Notes under the pieces: generated by a model
What the model saw: the letters and a program-made list of their open reading frames with translations, nothing else
Databases searched by the model: none
What the model was told of the DNA's origin: nothing
Assembly: GCA_945643635.1 (NCBI GenBank)
Contig: CALZFC010000154.1
Span: forward strand, 190,303 to 254,302
Direction of reading: 5' to 3'
Length of the DNA stretch: 64,000 bases
Source of the DNA: Allodiplogaster sudhausi
Lineage: Eukaryota > Nematoda > Chromadorea > Rhabditida > Diplogasteridae
Part shown: in pieces, positions 1-11,540 of the stretch
How the letters are laid out: every line of letters starts with the position of its first letter
Position numbering within the stretch: position 1 is the stretch's first letter
Program-made: the position numbers and the translations under genes

Positions 1-418
1 AATATGCTTTCAAAAAGATTTTTTTAAACATTTGTATTCGATGTTTACCAGCTCCCTTGCTTAAAAATAAAGTGGCCAAATGACCTCTTCAACATTTCAT
101 GAATTTATTTTTCCATTTTTGCATTGAACCATTCTTGTTAGCAAAAAGATATACCAAAAGTCAGAACAGTGGATATTTATAAATCTTACGATCAAAAGAC
201 GCAAGAAGTTTTTTTTCAAATAGCGGAACGACAAGTCACGAGAACGGCATTTAGGAAGAAAACGAAAAAAAAACAAATATACAAGATATGAGACCGGCAA
301 CAGAAAAAAGAAAAATAAATGCGCAAGCACGTGTGGACTTATTGCCCATGTTCATTGTTGGCGGAATTCGGTTATTCGATTGGGGAGAGAAAAGTGAAGG
401 CTTGCAGTACTTTTGTTT
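1..418. other. no gene recognised
   Basis: AT-rich sequence downstream of the minus-strand Shisa-like gene. Short open frames here have no recognisable motif. Nothing is supported. Confidence 0.4.
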
Positions 419-1965
419 CTAAAATGATGTTGGTTGATCGCCCATGGTTGAGTTTGAAGAAATGCACATTTTGACATGCTCAGTAGCCACTGGTTGGGCT
501 GTTCTTGAGAACTCCGCGAGGCGTGCCGTCCGGGTTGAACCTTTAAGCATGAACACATTTGCATTGTCCTTACGTCCTCTCTGTACCGTTGTGGATACAG
601 TACCGCCCACGAGCCAGGAGATACGGCTCGAGAGCGGCTCCAAGCTGCTCAAGCCGCGTTTCCTGGTTCGAGGCGTACTGTATTCTTGTTTCACCTATTT
701 ATCTTTGTTTGTTTCTTATCAATATTTTTATCATACTAATTCAATTTGTATATCACTTTTGCAAAATGTAAATAAAGTTAAAGTTTATAATATGGTAATA
801 TTATTTTCGTCGAAAACCTTGGATTAAACTTTTCTAAACATTAGAATTATATATATTTTCAAATATTGAAGTTTACAGCACTTGATGCATAAAAGTCGAA
901 TCTTCAAATATTATTCTGATGTTTTTGGAATATTCGAAAGCCGGCTTACCGGACTCGATTCTTGTTCGAGCTGGACGAGACGGAGGAGTTGTAGTCGGAC
1001 TGCTCGTCGCGGTATTGCGGCGGATGCGACGAGAAGACGACCGTGCCCATCGGGATGCCGAAGCCGCCTGATAATGAGAATATTTTGTTTATTCTTACTT
1101 TTTCACAATTATTTTCTAAAGCGAATATGCTAATAATTTTCACCAACATTTCGAAATAGTTATTGACTTTTAACATTCATTATTTATTAATAAAAAAAAT
1201 ATATACTTGAAATATTTTGCACTGACAACACAGCGGATAGAAGCCCGAGTCGTTGACGCTCTCGTACATTTGCGGATTGCGTCTGCGATGCAGCCAGCAG
1301 CCGTTGCAGAGGAGGCAGCAGATGAAGGAGAGCAGAATGGAGAGAACGACCGAGACGATCAGGCCGAGCAGCAGCATTGTGTAGTCGACTCTAGAGTAGT
1401 TGAAGAATATGTCTTCGATTATTCAAAAGATTTTCAATTCGATTATTCCAAAGATTTTCAATTCGATTATTTCGAAGATTTTCAATTCGATTATTTCGAA
1501 GATTTTCAATTCGATTATTCCAAAGCATTTTTTTTTGTTTATTCCAAAATCTTGTTCGAAACAAATATGTGCAGTCTGAAGTATTCCAAAATGTATAGCA
1601 AAGACCTTACTGGAATGTGTTGCCGTAGGCGACGAAGCGCTCCGCTCGACTGCCGCTTCCGACGCCATTGCTGCCGTCCTCAAAGGCGCCGCGTCCCTCG
1701 GCCACCAGCCGCTTCTCGTCCAGGCCGCAGCAGTAGTAGCCCTGTTTATCGACGCAACTTATTTTTTTTTTAGAATATTCTAATTCAAATGAAAGAATCG
1801 GTCGTAAAAGTAATTTGGAATATTCCATAATATTGATTGTAAGTAGGAAAAACAACGGATTCTTAAGAAACATCTTTAGTATACCTGCCCATCGCCTCCT
1901 AAGCTCTTGCAGCACTCGAATGCGCACGTGAGTTCGTGTCCACTCGGGCCAGCCGGACATTGAAC
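419..1965 (-). CDS. Shisa-like Cys-rich single-pass membrane protein (5' exon missing)
   Basis: Minus-strand exons, 5' to 3', are about 1965-1885, 1741-1611, 1398-1225, 1068-947 and 694-419. The first two encode a Cys-rich ectodomain with CPAG, CAFECCKSLGGDGQ and YYCCGLDEKRL, resembling the CC...YCC pattern of Shisa proteins. The third encodes a transmembrane helix (MLLLGLIVSVVLSILLSFI) followed by CC, CNGC and a basic HRRR stop-transfer. The fourth has a PPQY motif, as in Shisa/WW-ligand tails, and a Ser-rich stretch. The fourth exon ends CG|GTAAGC, and reading on in phase gives a Lys/Ser-rich last exon ending at 419. The signal-peptide exon was not located; a hydrophobic reading at 2050-1966 is in the wrong frame unless spliced. 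Shisa proteins act in ER/plasma membrane receptor trafficking; applying that role here is inference. Confidence 0.5.
1414..1530. repeat. 24-bp tandem repeat in an intron
   Basis: About 4.5 copies of a 24-bp unit (GATTATTCCAAAGATTTTCA + ATTC) lie between two exons of the Shisa-like gene. Units alternate TTCCAAAG and TTTCGAAG variants. The repeat reads open on both strands, creating spurious ORFs. Confidence 0.85.
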
Positions 1966-2176
1966 CTGAGAGTTGGCATAGAAAAGTAGAGTACGCAACA
2001 AATCCAAATAGTAGTCCTCCTCCACATATCAAAAAAGTAATATTCCACATAGAATACCATAGTTTGTGCTTACCATTAGTAATATTTTCTTTCTAATTCA
2101 CATGTTTATCCTGTGTTTTTTGTCCGGGCTTAGGTATGCAGCAAGATACATACATATGTATGTACATACATACATA

Positions 2177-3357
2177 CAGTCCCGCTCAACATTGTTGGGT
2201 CCGGTATTAATAGTATTAATAATATTAATAGTATTAATAGTATTAATATAAATAATACAAAATGGAATAGCGCCCTGAATACGCAATTTCGGGCAGTTTC
2301 GTCGGTTTGATTACCTATTTCGACCACGGTGAACACGACTATGAAGACCGTTTTGAAAAAGAAGCCATAATGGCGGCGATCTCACAACATGACACATTAC
2401 AGCATTTATGGCCGTGTTTTGGGTGAGAAATTAGCTGGCTGGCTCCAACAGCTTGGACTACAAACTACAAATTAGATGAAATTTCCGGAGCGCGTCTATT
2501 TTTGTTTGAGTTTCTTGCTTATTGTTATGTTTAATCCTTTTCAACTTGCATTTCTTTTACGTCTTTCAGGTTTCTCGGCTGTTTTTTCACGTCGGTGGTC
2601 GGCCGAGCAAACGGCAGCCAGCTCAGCGTACTACATTTTCGTCGTCTTCAACTAAACAAGGTTTCTGGATAGTTGCTTAATCTTTCGAAAGTTTAGTTGT
2701 TACTTTTATTAACGGGACTTGTTTTTTACCATGGTACACTTAAGTCATGAACGTATGAATTGGTGAGTGTTTCCTTTGAAGTGGATCACGTATTGGCCGT
2801 CCTTTAACTCTAAGGCGTAAGAAATATTCATTTGTTTCTGGCAATGCTGTTGTAAGCCTCTTTGTAGCACTTTTATTCAAATATTATTTTTGTGCAACGT
2901 AAAAAACTTGCAATATTGCATGGCTCTTTTACTTTTATATGGTTTATAGCGGATTCCGTCTCCGACTTCCTTCTCGCTCTCGTCGAAAGTTCCCGTGGCT
3001 TCGACAGTGCGTCCGCCTTTGCTCGAGAACGTCGTTCTAATCGCTTTCTTTTATTAGATCAGTCCTACTCTGTGTATCCTTTACTGATACTAATGAATAA
3101 TGAAGTAGAATTATGGTTGCAAGAGGTAGAATTTTTGACCTTTTTTTCATTTAAATTACACAACCTAAAAAAAGTTAAATTTTATTTTATTTTATAAAAT
3201 TTCATATCCATAGTTTATACTTAAAGAAATGTTTTTTTTACGGGTGTTGCTTGTGGTCCATTAAGGCTTCGACATCACCTGTTCTCCCGTCATTTTTCTG
3301 GAAGCCTACTGGATTGGCAACTTACCAGGGGAACTGTTATACCCAAACAAGAGGCTG
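2177..3357 (+). repeat. left terminal inverted repeat of the Tc1-like element
   Basis: About 1181 bp. Just inside the terminal 28 bp is a short AT array built on TATTAATAG/TATTAATAA (2205-2250). An 85-residue reading (MQRKKLAILHGS... at 2892) is open in both arms, but it is probably TIR sequence rather than a gene because it has no partner exon and ends in AT-rich sequence. Confidence 0.9.
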
Positions 3358-3409
3358 CTTTTCTGCATAACCTGCTCCTGGGAGGTCGGGCAGGAGACGT
3401 TCATCACAC

Positions 3410-4207
3410 TTAGCGTTCTAAGTTCGAGAAAGCAAGGTTTCTGATTGCTTGTTATATCTTTCGAAAGTTTCTAGTTGTTAGTTTCATAAATGAAAATTGT
3501 TTTTATAGTGCTATGAATATAGGAATAGGTGAATGTTAAATTCCTTTGAAGTGTTCTCACATGCTGACCATAGTTTTACTCTGGGGCGTAAGTAATATTC
3601 ATTTGTTGATGGTTGCGCTGCATGGTATGCTTCCATGTTCAGTACCACAGTTATTCAGATCTATTTTTGTAACTCGTTAAAAAAAACTTGGCTTAACCAC
3701 CTTACTATTTCGATATTTCCACCCCACAACTCCAATGTACCACAATTTGGGTTTGCGTTTGTGTATTTGGGTTTGTGAGGTAGAAATACCGAAATAGTAC
3801 CAAAATTTTACTTCTTGCTCTCTTCGAATCCGTTCATTTTCCAGTTGCTGTGATGATCGTCGGCTCTCCTGAATCAAGGACGTCATCGGTTGTGCAGATT
3901 AGATCAGTTCTTCTTTATCTATATTCTGTTTACTGAATCTAATGATCTTGTATTATTGTTGCAAGAGGCTGCGTTTTGACACTTTTTTAATTTAAATTAC
4001 ACAGCCTCATTTAGAACATTTTTATATTATAAATTTCGACGATATAGCTTGTATTTAATGAAATATTTTTTTGCGGGTGTTGCTTGTGGTCCCTTAAGGA
4101 TTCGGCATCATCTATTCTCCCGCCCTTTTGCTGGAAGGGTACTGGATCGGCAGCTTATAAGAAGAAGTGTTAGGCCCAAGCAATAGGATGTGCACAACAC
4201 GAATCAC
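3410..4207 (+). repeat. diverged direct duplicate of the inner TIR
   Basis: This stretch aligns, with many substitutions, to roughly 2660-3357 of the left arm. Shared blocks include TCTTTCGAAAGTTT, GGCGTAAG.AATATTCATTTGTT and the TTGCTTGTGGTCC..TTAAGG segment. Its inner end, GTGCACAACACG..TCACAGGTA, matches the inner boundary of the right TIR (8273-8297), a junction missing at the inner edge of the left TIR itself. The left side of the element therefore holds one new and one old TIR copy. Confidence 0.7.
3703..3800. mobile_element. small foldback/MITE-like insertion
   Basis: About 98 bp bounded by ACTATTTCGATATTTC and, inverted, GAAATACCGAAATAGTA. The end sequence matches the ends of the 0.78 kb foldback element at 53266-54042, so the two may be one family. 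It sits in the diverged TIR duplicate. Confidence 0.5.
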
Positions 4208-4333
4208 AGGTAAATAATTTATACCATACTTCGGTAATGAGATTTACATTTGAACGTAAAATTGAATTACCGATATATTTCTCTATTTAAACAATAAAAG
4301 GCTCAGTCATTAAAAAAAGAGCAATGGGTACGA

Positions 4334-4916
4334 CTATTCTACAAAATTTCCTCCTTCTGCTTCAATGACCTTTCCAATCGCGGTTCTCACATGGCCAATG
4401 TACGCTCGACAGCGCTCTACGCTCAGCTCGTTCTCCCAGAATTCGGTGATGGTCTTGTGGAGATCTTCCTTTGTGTGCCCCGGGCAGTTCGAGCTGCATG
4501 CATAAATGATAAGAGCAAATATCTTGAACAAAATGTTTTTTTACTTACTTGATATATCCCTTGAGTTGCGCCCACACAAGTTCGATGCAATTCAGATCGG
4601 GCGATTCGGCCGGCCACGGCAACACATCAACTCCAAGCTGTTGGAAGCGAGCCTTCGTGAAGGCCGAATTGTGCTGGGGGGCGTTGTCTTGCACTACTCT
4701 CAGCCTTAATTTTTATAATTTGTTAATAATAAGTTATAATAACATGGTTTATGCATCACCTTCCACCGTAGACATCTCGAGAAAAAGGAAGAACCACAGC
4801 TTCGAACATTTCACAGAACATTCGAGAGTCCATTCTTTCCTATGCAAACAGACAATTTTTCTTTGGTAAATTTATTTATTTTTATTTTTGTGAAAGTATA
4901 TTGGCATTATATTTAG

Positions 4917-4965
<49 letters not shown>

Positions 4966-5716
4966 TTATTTATTTATTTAATTTTAATTTATTAAGAAGA
5001 AGCCTTTTTAAAACTTTTACCTTCCCATCAAAAATGTAGAGCGGCGTGGGGCCTCGCCAGGAGATCCCACCATATGCGTGAAGTCGAACTGGGTGCTTCG
5101 GGATTGGCCCGAGGCGCTTCGCGTCCGTGGGCCCAGTCAGGATGCGCAACTTTCTGTTGGGGTCGGCCTGCTGTGTCGTTTCGTCGGTGAACACGACGTC
5201 GACGAAGAGCTCTCCCTTGTCACGCATGGCCTTACACCATGCGAGGCGCTTCACCTTGTTCTCTGCTCTGATAAATTGGCAGTATTTAATGTTGTATTTC
5301 TTTAGTCCGGCTTGGAGACGGAGTCTTTTAAGAGTAGAGATGGAGAATCGGCATCCAGTGATAGTCTCAAGCATATCAACTGCCTTCTTTGCAGTCAGCG
5401 ATGGATCGGCTTTGTACATGGTTGTCAGAGCCTGAGCATAGTTTAGTAAATAGTGCAGTATTCTGAATAGCATACGTATACTTCACTGTCGCTGTGTATT
5501 CTTGACCTTTCGTGCTCTGTTCTTCTGGATAGCGGTGTAGCTGCTTCCTTTGTCTGCGTGACGAGTGACGCGCCCTTTGATGTGCTTGTTGATAATTCGC
5601 ACCACGGTGCGGTACCCTACCCATATTCCTTCACTGGTGAGATGTTCATATATGGCCGCTGCCGACTTCTTGGTTCGAATTCGCTCCGAGATTACGCGTG
5701 TTGTGAGTGGATGCAT
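4334..5716 (-). CDS. Tc1-family DD34E transposase
   Basis: Cut-and-paste transposase of the long-TIR element. Five exons join in frame: about 5716-5507, 5436-5025, 4840-4760, 4706-4548 and 4498-4334. The first begins MHPLTTRVISERIRTKKSA and, with the start of exon 2, carries two helix-turn-helix-like segments (IYEHLTSEGIWVGYRTV and SISTLKRLRLQAGLKK), as in the paired-like DNA-binding region of Tc1 transposases. All three catalytic acids are visible: VVFTDET, VVQDNAPQH and PDLNCIELVW, with 34 residues between the second D and the E, the Tc1 spacing. The stop follows GGNFVE. No stop or frameshift was seen, so it may be functional. It is transcribed away from the BEN-like gene, with about 130 bp between start codons that could hold a shared promoter. 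Confidence 0.88.
4920..4964. repeat. (TA)n dinucleotide tract
   Basis: About 45 bp of alternating TA in a transposase intron. Confidence 0.9.
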
Positions 5717-5848
5717 AGCTGATATTGACTGTCAAAGAGTTTTGAAATAAAAGAGGTATTGAAAGGTCATCAGGATAATACAAGTATCGATTGTCGATCA
5801 GAGTATCGACTGATTTTCAAATTTTTATTCTTAAACTTTTGCATTTAG

Positions 5849-7605
5849 ATGACCAATTTCGCTGTAGTCCAGTGGGACAAACTCGATAAAAATGGAAAGG
5901 CAGAGTACACCGCACTGAAGCGTACTTCTCTCGTCAACTTTGCACTGGGAAAGAAAAATACGGTAAAAAAATCACATCTATTTATAAATTAATGCACGGA
6001 AATGGGCTCCATATAAGGTCGATTATGGTGGAACGCCGCATGTGGGAACTGTTGTTTTTATCAACACGAAGAAGAAATGCGACGACTACATTGGGAATGC
6101 AATCCAAGGATCGGGCAAGACGTATGAATAACTTAACCTCTGCTCATAGCATTGACAATGAAATTAACAACTACAGGAAACTTTCGGGCATTATTGTGAA
6201 TCCAATAAGAGGACGAACATCATCTGGCTCGCCGGCTCCTCCGCCAGTTCAGCCAGCAAGCTCCACCACTCCAGCTCCATTGGCCGCTCTTCCTCTTCCC
6301 CAGACAAATGCAACAGCTTCTCCAACCCTTGCTGACTTCGATGTATTTAAATCAGAGATCATTGCAACGGTCAGGGGCGAATTTGCTGAGGTATGTACAT
6401 ACATATGTTAATCAGATGTACTATAACACTGTGGAAGAGAGCGACTAATATTTTAAGTGATTCCACGTTGAAATAAAAAAGCGAATGGCATGCACATATG
6501 GTTTTTAATATAATAACCTTCTTTTTAAGGTAACGAGAGGTCTTAATGACCGAATTGGAGTTCTGTCCGCTGAGTTGGCTGCTGTACGCCGACAGGTTGC
6601 TCAGAATTTTGCTTGTGCGAATTCTACCGCAAAAGTGGCTGAGACCATTCTGGAGCGCTTGCCTCCATTGCCTGTGGAAGATGGTACCTTTTAAGCTAAT
6701 TAAAAAGCGGCAAGCACTGTAAGGTAAAAGCTCCCATCAACAGATCGCCAGTTCAACTTTGTAAGTCGCGAAGAAGTTGCTGAATTGGCTGAATGCAACC
6801 TGAATCCAGCAATATTTGCAAGAAAATTGGATACTACAGTGTTTGCAAATGAAGCCGACCGATTTGAGCTCTTTTTGAAACGAACGAATGTGGAAAAGAG
6901 AAAATTCATTCTTAAGGTATAATTAATTTCATTGCTGCTACAATTTATTTAAAACTAATGAAATCAATTTTTGAAAATACAGAAACCTCATTGTCAGCCA
7001 TTAACTCGGATTCAGATGATCCACGTCTTCTATCCGGCAGAAGGACAAGCCAAGAAGGATCAAGAGCGGAATGCAATAGTGCTAATTAACAACTACACTA
7101 GACTGCAGAAGAATGAGTTCGATTACTTCTTTTATGCGAAAGAGATCTTTCATAATCTCATAAAATGAAAAATTAAAAAAATATATTAATGATGCCTAAT
7201 TTATATCTAGTATAAAAAAATAATTATAGCTACAAACGAAGCCAGCAGAGGACTGGACAATATGCGAACAGAAGCGGAGGCTTCCGCTCTCCTTACAGGG
7301 GAAGAGAACGAACCCGCTCTCGCTCCCCTCCCTCTCCTCGCCAAGTCCAAAGCACTCCTCACCTTCCACGCAGCTCATACTCACGCCACTTTGAGAGGAA
7401 AGCAAGAGAACACTCTCGCTCTCGTGATCGGAGCCACAGTCGTTCTCAGAACTCCTTCGAACATCAGCTCACGCCGCCACCAATTCGCAGGAATGTCGTT
7501 TCCCAGGTGCTTCATCGTCATGGCATTTATTCGCCTTCCACGCCCAGGAGAAACAATCCTCCTCCTTGCCCTGCCAACGATCCCTTCAATTATGATGAGG
7601 TTTAG
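5849..7605 (+). CDS. BEN-like domain protein with RS-rich tail, carried by the transposon
   Basis: Transposon accessory protein, probably nuclear. Exons are 5849-5962, 6018-6121, 6177-6390, 6530-6683, 6744-6916 and 6983-7110 or 7168, all in phase; a last exon about 7217-7605 also joins in phase. The ATG lies directly after a TTTAG acceptor. In order: an N-terminal module (FAVVQWDKL...GTVVFINTKKKCDDYI) like the small domain found in BEN/transposon accessory proteins; a Pro/Ala/Ser linker; a probable coiled coil (LNDRIGVLSAELAAVRRQVA); a BEN-like helical domain (LNPAIFARKLDTTVF...EADRFELFLKRT, then LTRIQMIHVFYPAEG); and a tail rich in RS dipeptides (RGRERTRSRSPPSPR, HSRSRDRSHSRSQ). The tail is reached if a weak donor after LQKN at about 7110 joins TTATAG at 7216; otherwise the protein stops at 7168. 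The BEN assignment rests on motif resemblance only. Role could be TIR binding, chromatin targeting or splicing control. Confidence 0.65.
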
Positions 7606-7611
7606 ATGATA

Positions 7612-8289
7612 ATGGAATAGTGATCCTGTTATTCTGTTAAGTGGTATGTTTGAATTATCCTACTTGTTAAAATAATTATTTAAAAACCAATTGTTAATCA
7701 TTACTTAATTTTGCGTGTTATGTTTGTGAACTTACACTTTCTGCAGCATAATTCTTGTGAATCAACCGTTAACTTTCGTATACTAATATATAAACTCGAT
7801 ACCTGTGTCCTGTCTAACTTGTTCTGGCTTTTGGAGTTCCAGAACCGCAGTGAATATTGATTGTCGACGAGCCAAGATCTGCGGTCGTAATCTGAATTTA
7901 CCCACAAGCAACAACCGTAAGCACAGTATATTGGCAAAGAAGAAAACCTTTTTTTTATTTTTATTTAATCGAAAACTTCGATAAAAAAATTTCTTTCCCC
8001 CAATAAATAACAAAAGCACCGATAAAATAACTAATCTAAGAGAGGCAAGTGATGTTGGTCAGCGGGCGGATGTTCATCCTATCGCACTCTGCACAAGGAA
8101 AAATAAACGCTTAATTTTCGAGAATTATCTTTATAAAGATATGGAAATATGGCATACTACTTACTATTTAATATAAAGCCTAAAAAATAATTTAATTTAT
8201 AAAAAGGTGTTAAGAATTGATCAGTCAATAGCTTGAACAACAATATAGAAAATCCGGGAACAATTAGTACCTGTGAACCGTGTTGTGCA
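7612..8289. other. non-coding interior of the transposon
   Basis: AT-rich sequence between the accessory gene stop and the right TIR. No supported gene or RNA was seen. Confidence 0.4.
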
Positions 8290-9469
8290 CAGCCTCTTGT
8301 TTGGGTATAACAGTTCCCCTGGTAAGTTGCCAATCCAGTAGGCTTCCAGAAAAATGACGGGAGAACAGGTGATGTCGAAGCCTTAATGGACCACAAGCAA
8401 CACCCGTAAAAAAAACATTTCTTTAAGTATAAACTATGGATATGAAATTTTATAAAATAAAATAAAATTTAACTTTTTTTAGGTTGTGTAATTTAAATGA
8501 AAAAAGGTCAAAAATTCTACCTCTTGCAACCATAATTCTACTTCATTATTCATTAGTATCAGTAAAGGATACACAGAGTAGGACTGATCTAATAAAAGAA
8601 AGCGATGAGAACGACGTTCTCGAGCAAAGGCGGACGCACTGTCGAAGCCACGGGAACTTTCGACGAGAGCGAGAAGGAAGTCGGAGACGGAATCCGCTAT
8701 AAACCATATAAAAGTAAAAGAGCCATGCAATATTGCAAGTTTTTTACGTTGCACAAAAATAATATTTGAATAAAAGTGCTACAAAGAGGCTTACAACAGC
8801 ATTGCCAGAAACAAATGAATATTTCTTACGCCTTAGAGTTAAAGGACGGCCAATACGTGATCCACTTCAAAGGAAACACTCACCAATTCATACGTTCATG
8901 ACTTAAGTGTACCATGGTAAAAAACAAGTCCCGTTAATAAAAGTAACAACTAAACTTTCGAAAGATTAAGCAACTATCCAGAAACCTTGTTTAGTTGAAG
9001 ACGACGAAAATGTAGTACGCTGAGCTGGCTGCCGTTTGCTCGGCCGACCACCGACGTGAAAAAACAGCCGAGAAACCTGAAAGACGTAAAAGAAATGCAA
9101 GTTGAAAAGGATTAAACATAACAATAAGCAAGAAACTCAAACAAAAATAGACGCGCTCCGGAAATTTCATCTAATTTGTAGTTTGTAGTCCAAGCTGTTG
9201 GAGCCAGCCAGCTAATTTCTCACCCAAAACACGGCCATAAATGCTGTAATGTGTCATGTTGTGAGATCGCCGCCATTATGGCTTCTTTTTCAAAACGGTC
9301 TTCATAGTCGTGTTCACCGTGGTCGAAATAGGTAATCAAACCGACGAAACTGCCCGAAATTGCGTATTCAGGGCGCTATTCCATTTTGTATTATTTATAT
9401 TAATACTATTAATACTATTAATATTATTAATACTATTAATACCGGACCCAACAATGTTGAGCGGGACTG
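8290..9469 (-). repeat. right terminal inverted repeat of the Tc1-like element
   Basis: Reverse complement of 2177-3357, about 1180 bp and nearly identical. It ends GAGCGGGACTG followed by the TA target duplication. Confidence 0.9.
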
Positions 9470-9599
9470 TATATACATACATACATATATCATGTAAGAA
9501 AAGTGAGCTGTTACAGCACAATGATTGAAAAAAATTAAATGGAACGAGAGACATGAGGAGACAGAGAAAGAAGGAAAAGGAGATTGAGGACAAAGAATC

Positions 9600-9623
9600 T
9601 TTCGGGGAGACAGAGAGAGAGAA

Positions 9624-9657
<34 letters not shown>

Positions 9658-10880
9658 TATCTTGGCCAAATGGCAGTACGAGCTGCCAGAGCTAAAGAGC
9701 TTGCGCAAACACCTTTTCTCCTCCTCCTCCTACTCCTTGACATCTATCGAAATTCGTGCCGCCATGCGAGCAGTAGCAGTTAGAGTATAGTTCTACCTCT
9801 CTACTCTTTTTCTCTCTCTCTCTTCCTCTCTCTTTACTCTCTCACTCTCTCTTTCTCTCTCACTACGCTCTCTCTCTCTCTCTCTCCGTCAATTCCTCAT
9901 TCTCTCAAAACGCGTTGTCAATTTCTGACGAACTCTTCTCTCTCTCTCTCTCTCGCACACACGCCACCTGTACTAAACTTAACAACCTCACACTTTTTCA
10001 ACATTCGCAGACAAGCAAACACGTTCGCTACGGTTCTCGACGAGGACGAAGGGAGATCTCATATAGCTGGCTTAGATATCGATTTGTCAAGACAGGCATA
10101 CATAAATTGTAAGGAGATGTGCTTCTTTGAACTTATAAAGCAAACATAGTGAATCATTTACAGTGAAAAGATTGTATTCATCGTACTTATTTTTAATAAA
10201 TTGAATTTGTAAATAACACAGTTTCAAAACAGTGCAACTGACAATGGCATCGGTGATCGAAACGAAGCAGAGAAATGCAAAGAGAGAGCTGAGTATGTTC
10301 GGCATCGGTTTAAACTGAAGAAAGAGTAGAAAAGTAAACTTATTTATTAAAAAATATTAAAACGTTGTGTATTCATATATTCGCATCATATATCGGAACA
10401 TATCGGAATATTTGAATTGGGTCTGAAAGGGACGAAAATCGAGACCATTCAATAAAGGGCGCGGTCGGCTGAACTGGCCTACTCTACAAGGGCGCAATTG
10501 GAAAAGGAGCGGGAAGACGACTCAGCCAGCCTGTGCTAAAGATGAGTCACTTAATGGATAACTTTCGAAGTACTTGTTAAGAACCCAATCGATAGTGAGC
10601 ATGTACATGAACAAAGAAGGTGTAAGAAAAGATATAACATCGAACTGTTAGAGCAAGATAAGACCAACATAAATAAGAATATGAAAAACAATAGAATAGG
10701 ATAAAAGAGTTTTGCCATCTCTTAATGTCTATCGAAATCGAAAATGCGCCTTTGAAGAAAAGCGGCATGGAAAACAGCAAGATAATCTATAAAAAAAGAG
10801 TGACAGATATAGAGCGAGAGAGAAGATGGAGAGAAAGAGATTGCAAGAGAAAGGCTTGTGAGAGAAATAGTTTGAGAAAG

Positions 10881-10911
<31 letters not shown>

Positions 10912-11490
10912 GTAGGCAAGAAAAAGGCAGATTTCGCGCGAGCCACACCCACGAACCCTGTTCGTGAGCAGCGGCTGACTTGACCATAAGATAGAAGAGA
11001 AGGAAGGGCGCTGCAAGAAAGGTTTTTGGAATGAAGAGATCGCGATAGAAAGATTGAACACAAATGTATGGATAATATGCCGGAAAAAAAGAAGACGAGT
11101 AAGAGGAATATGTATAGGTAGAGAGCGTGACATTCAAGGACAATGAGAAAGGGAGAGAAAAAGAGAAAAAAAAATGAAAGCAAGGGAGAGAGAGAGATAG
11201 TGAGTGAGCCAGAGAAATGAGAGGGAGAGAAATAGAAAGAACCTAGGAAAGTGAACGAGAAAGGTAATGGGATGAATGAGCTGCTGGTCAGGATGGCCTC
11301 ATTGGCTTGATTAAAAGCGACGGGGATAGGCGCGATCAGCACTGGCGAGTACCGTGAGGAGAAGAGCAAGAGAGAAATAGGATAAGGAGGGTGAGGAGGG
11401 CGAGAGAGAGAGAGAGAGAGAGAGGGAGGGAGAGTGAGAGTGAGAGAGAGTGAGAGAGAACGAATGATTGGGAGAAGGTTTAAGATAGCG

Positions 11491-11540
<50 letters not shown>

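Larger units (their letters stand above)
2177..9469. mobile_element. 7.3 kb Tc1-like DNA transposon with 1.18 kb TIRs
   Basis: The element begins CAGTCCCGCTCAACATTG at 2177 and ends with the exact inverse at 9469. It is flanked on both sides by TA (2175-2176 and 9470-9471), the Tc1/mariner target duplication. Inverted arms 2177-3357 and 8290-9469 are nearly identical, differing by only a few substitutions. Inside are a DD34E transposase gene (4334-5716, minus) and a divergently transcribed BEN-like/RS gene (5849-7605, plus). The near identity of the arms and the uninterrupted transposase exons suggest recent activity. TIRs this long and a second non-transposase gene are unusual for Tc1 elements, which are usually 1.3-2 kb with one gene. 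Confidence 0.9.

Noticed and set aside
444..827. 127-codon plus ORF
   Set aside because: Overlaps the minus-strand last exon of the Shisa-like gene, which joins its upstream exon in phase; the plus reading is a shadow.
1414..1530. CRISPR-like array
   Set aside because: Units are contiguous with no unique spacers, and the DNA is eukaryotic.
2892..3197. 101-codon ORF repeated in both TIRs
   Set aside because: Conserved because the TIRs are near-identical; no domain, and the frame runs into AT-rich sequence.
4920..4964. (TA)n as a possible origin or target site
   Set aside because: Ordinary dinucleotide slippage inside an intron.
7262..7609. 115-codon plus ORF
   Set aside because: Shadow frame of the RS-rich exon, which has the coherent biased composition.
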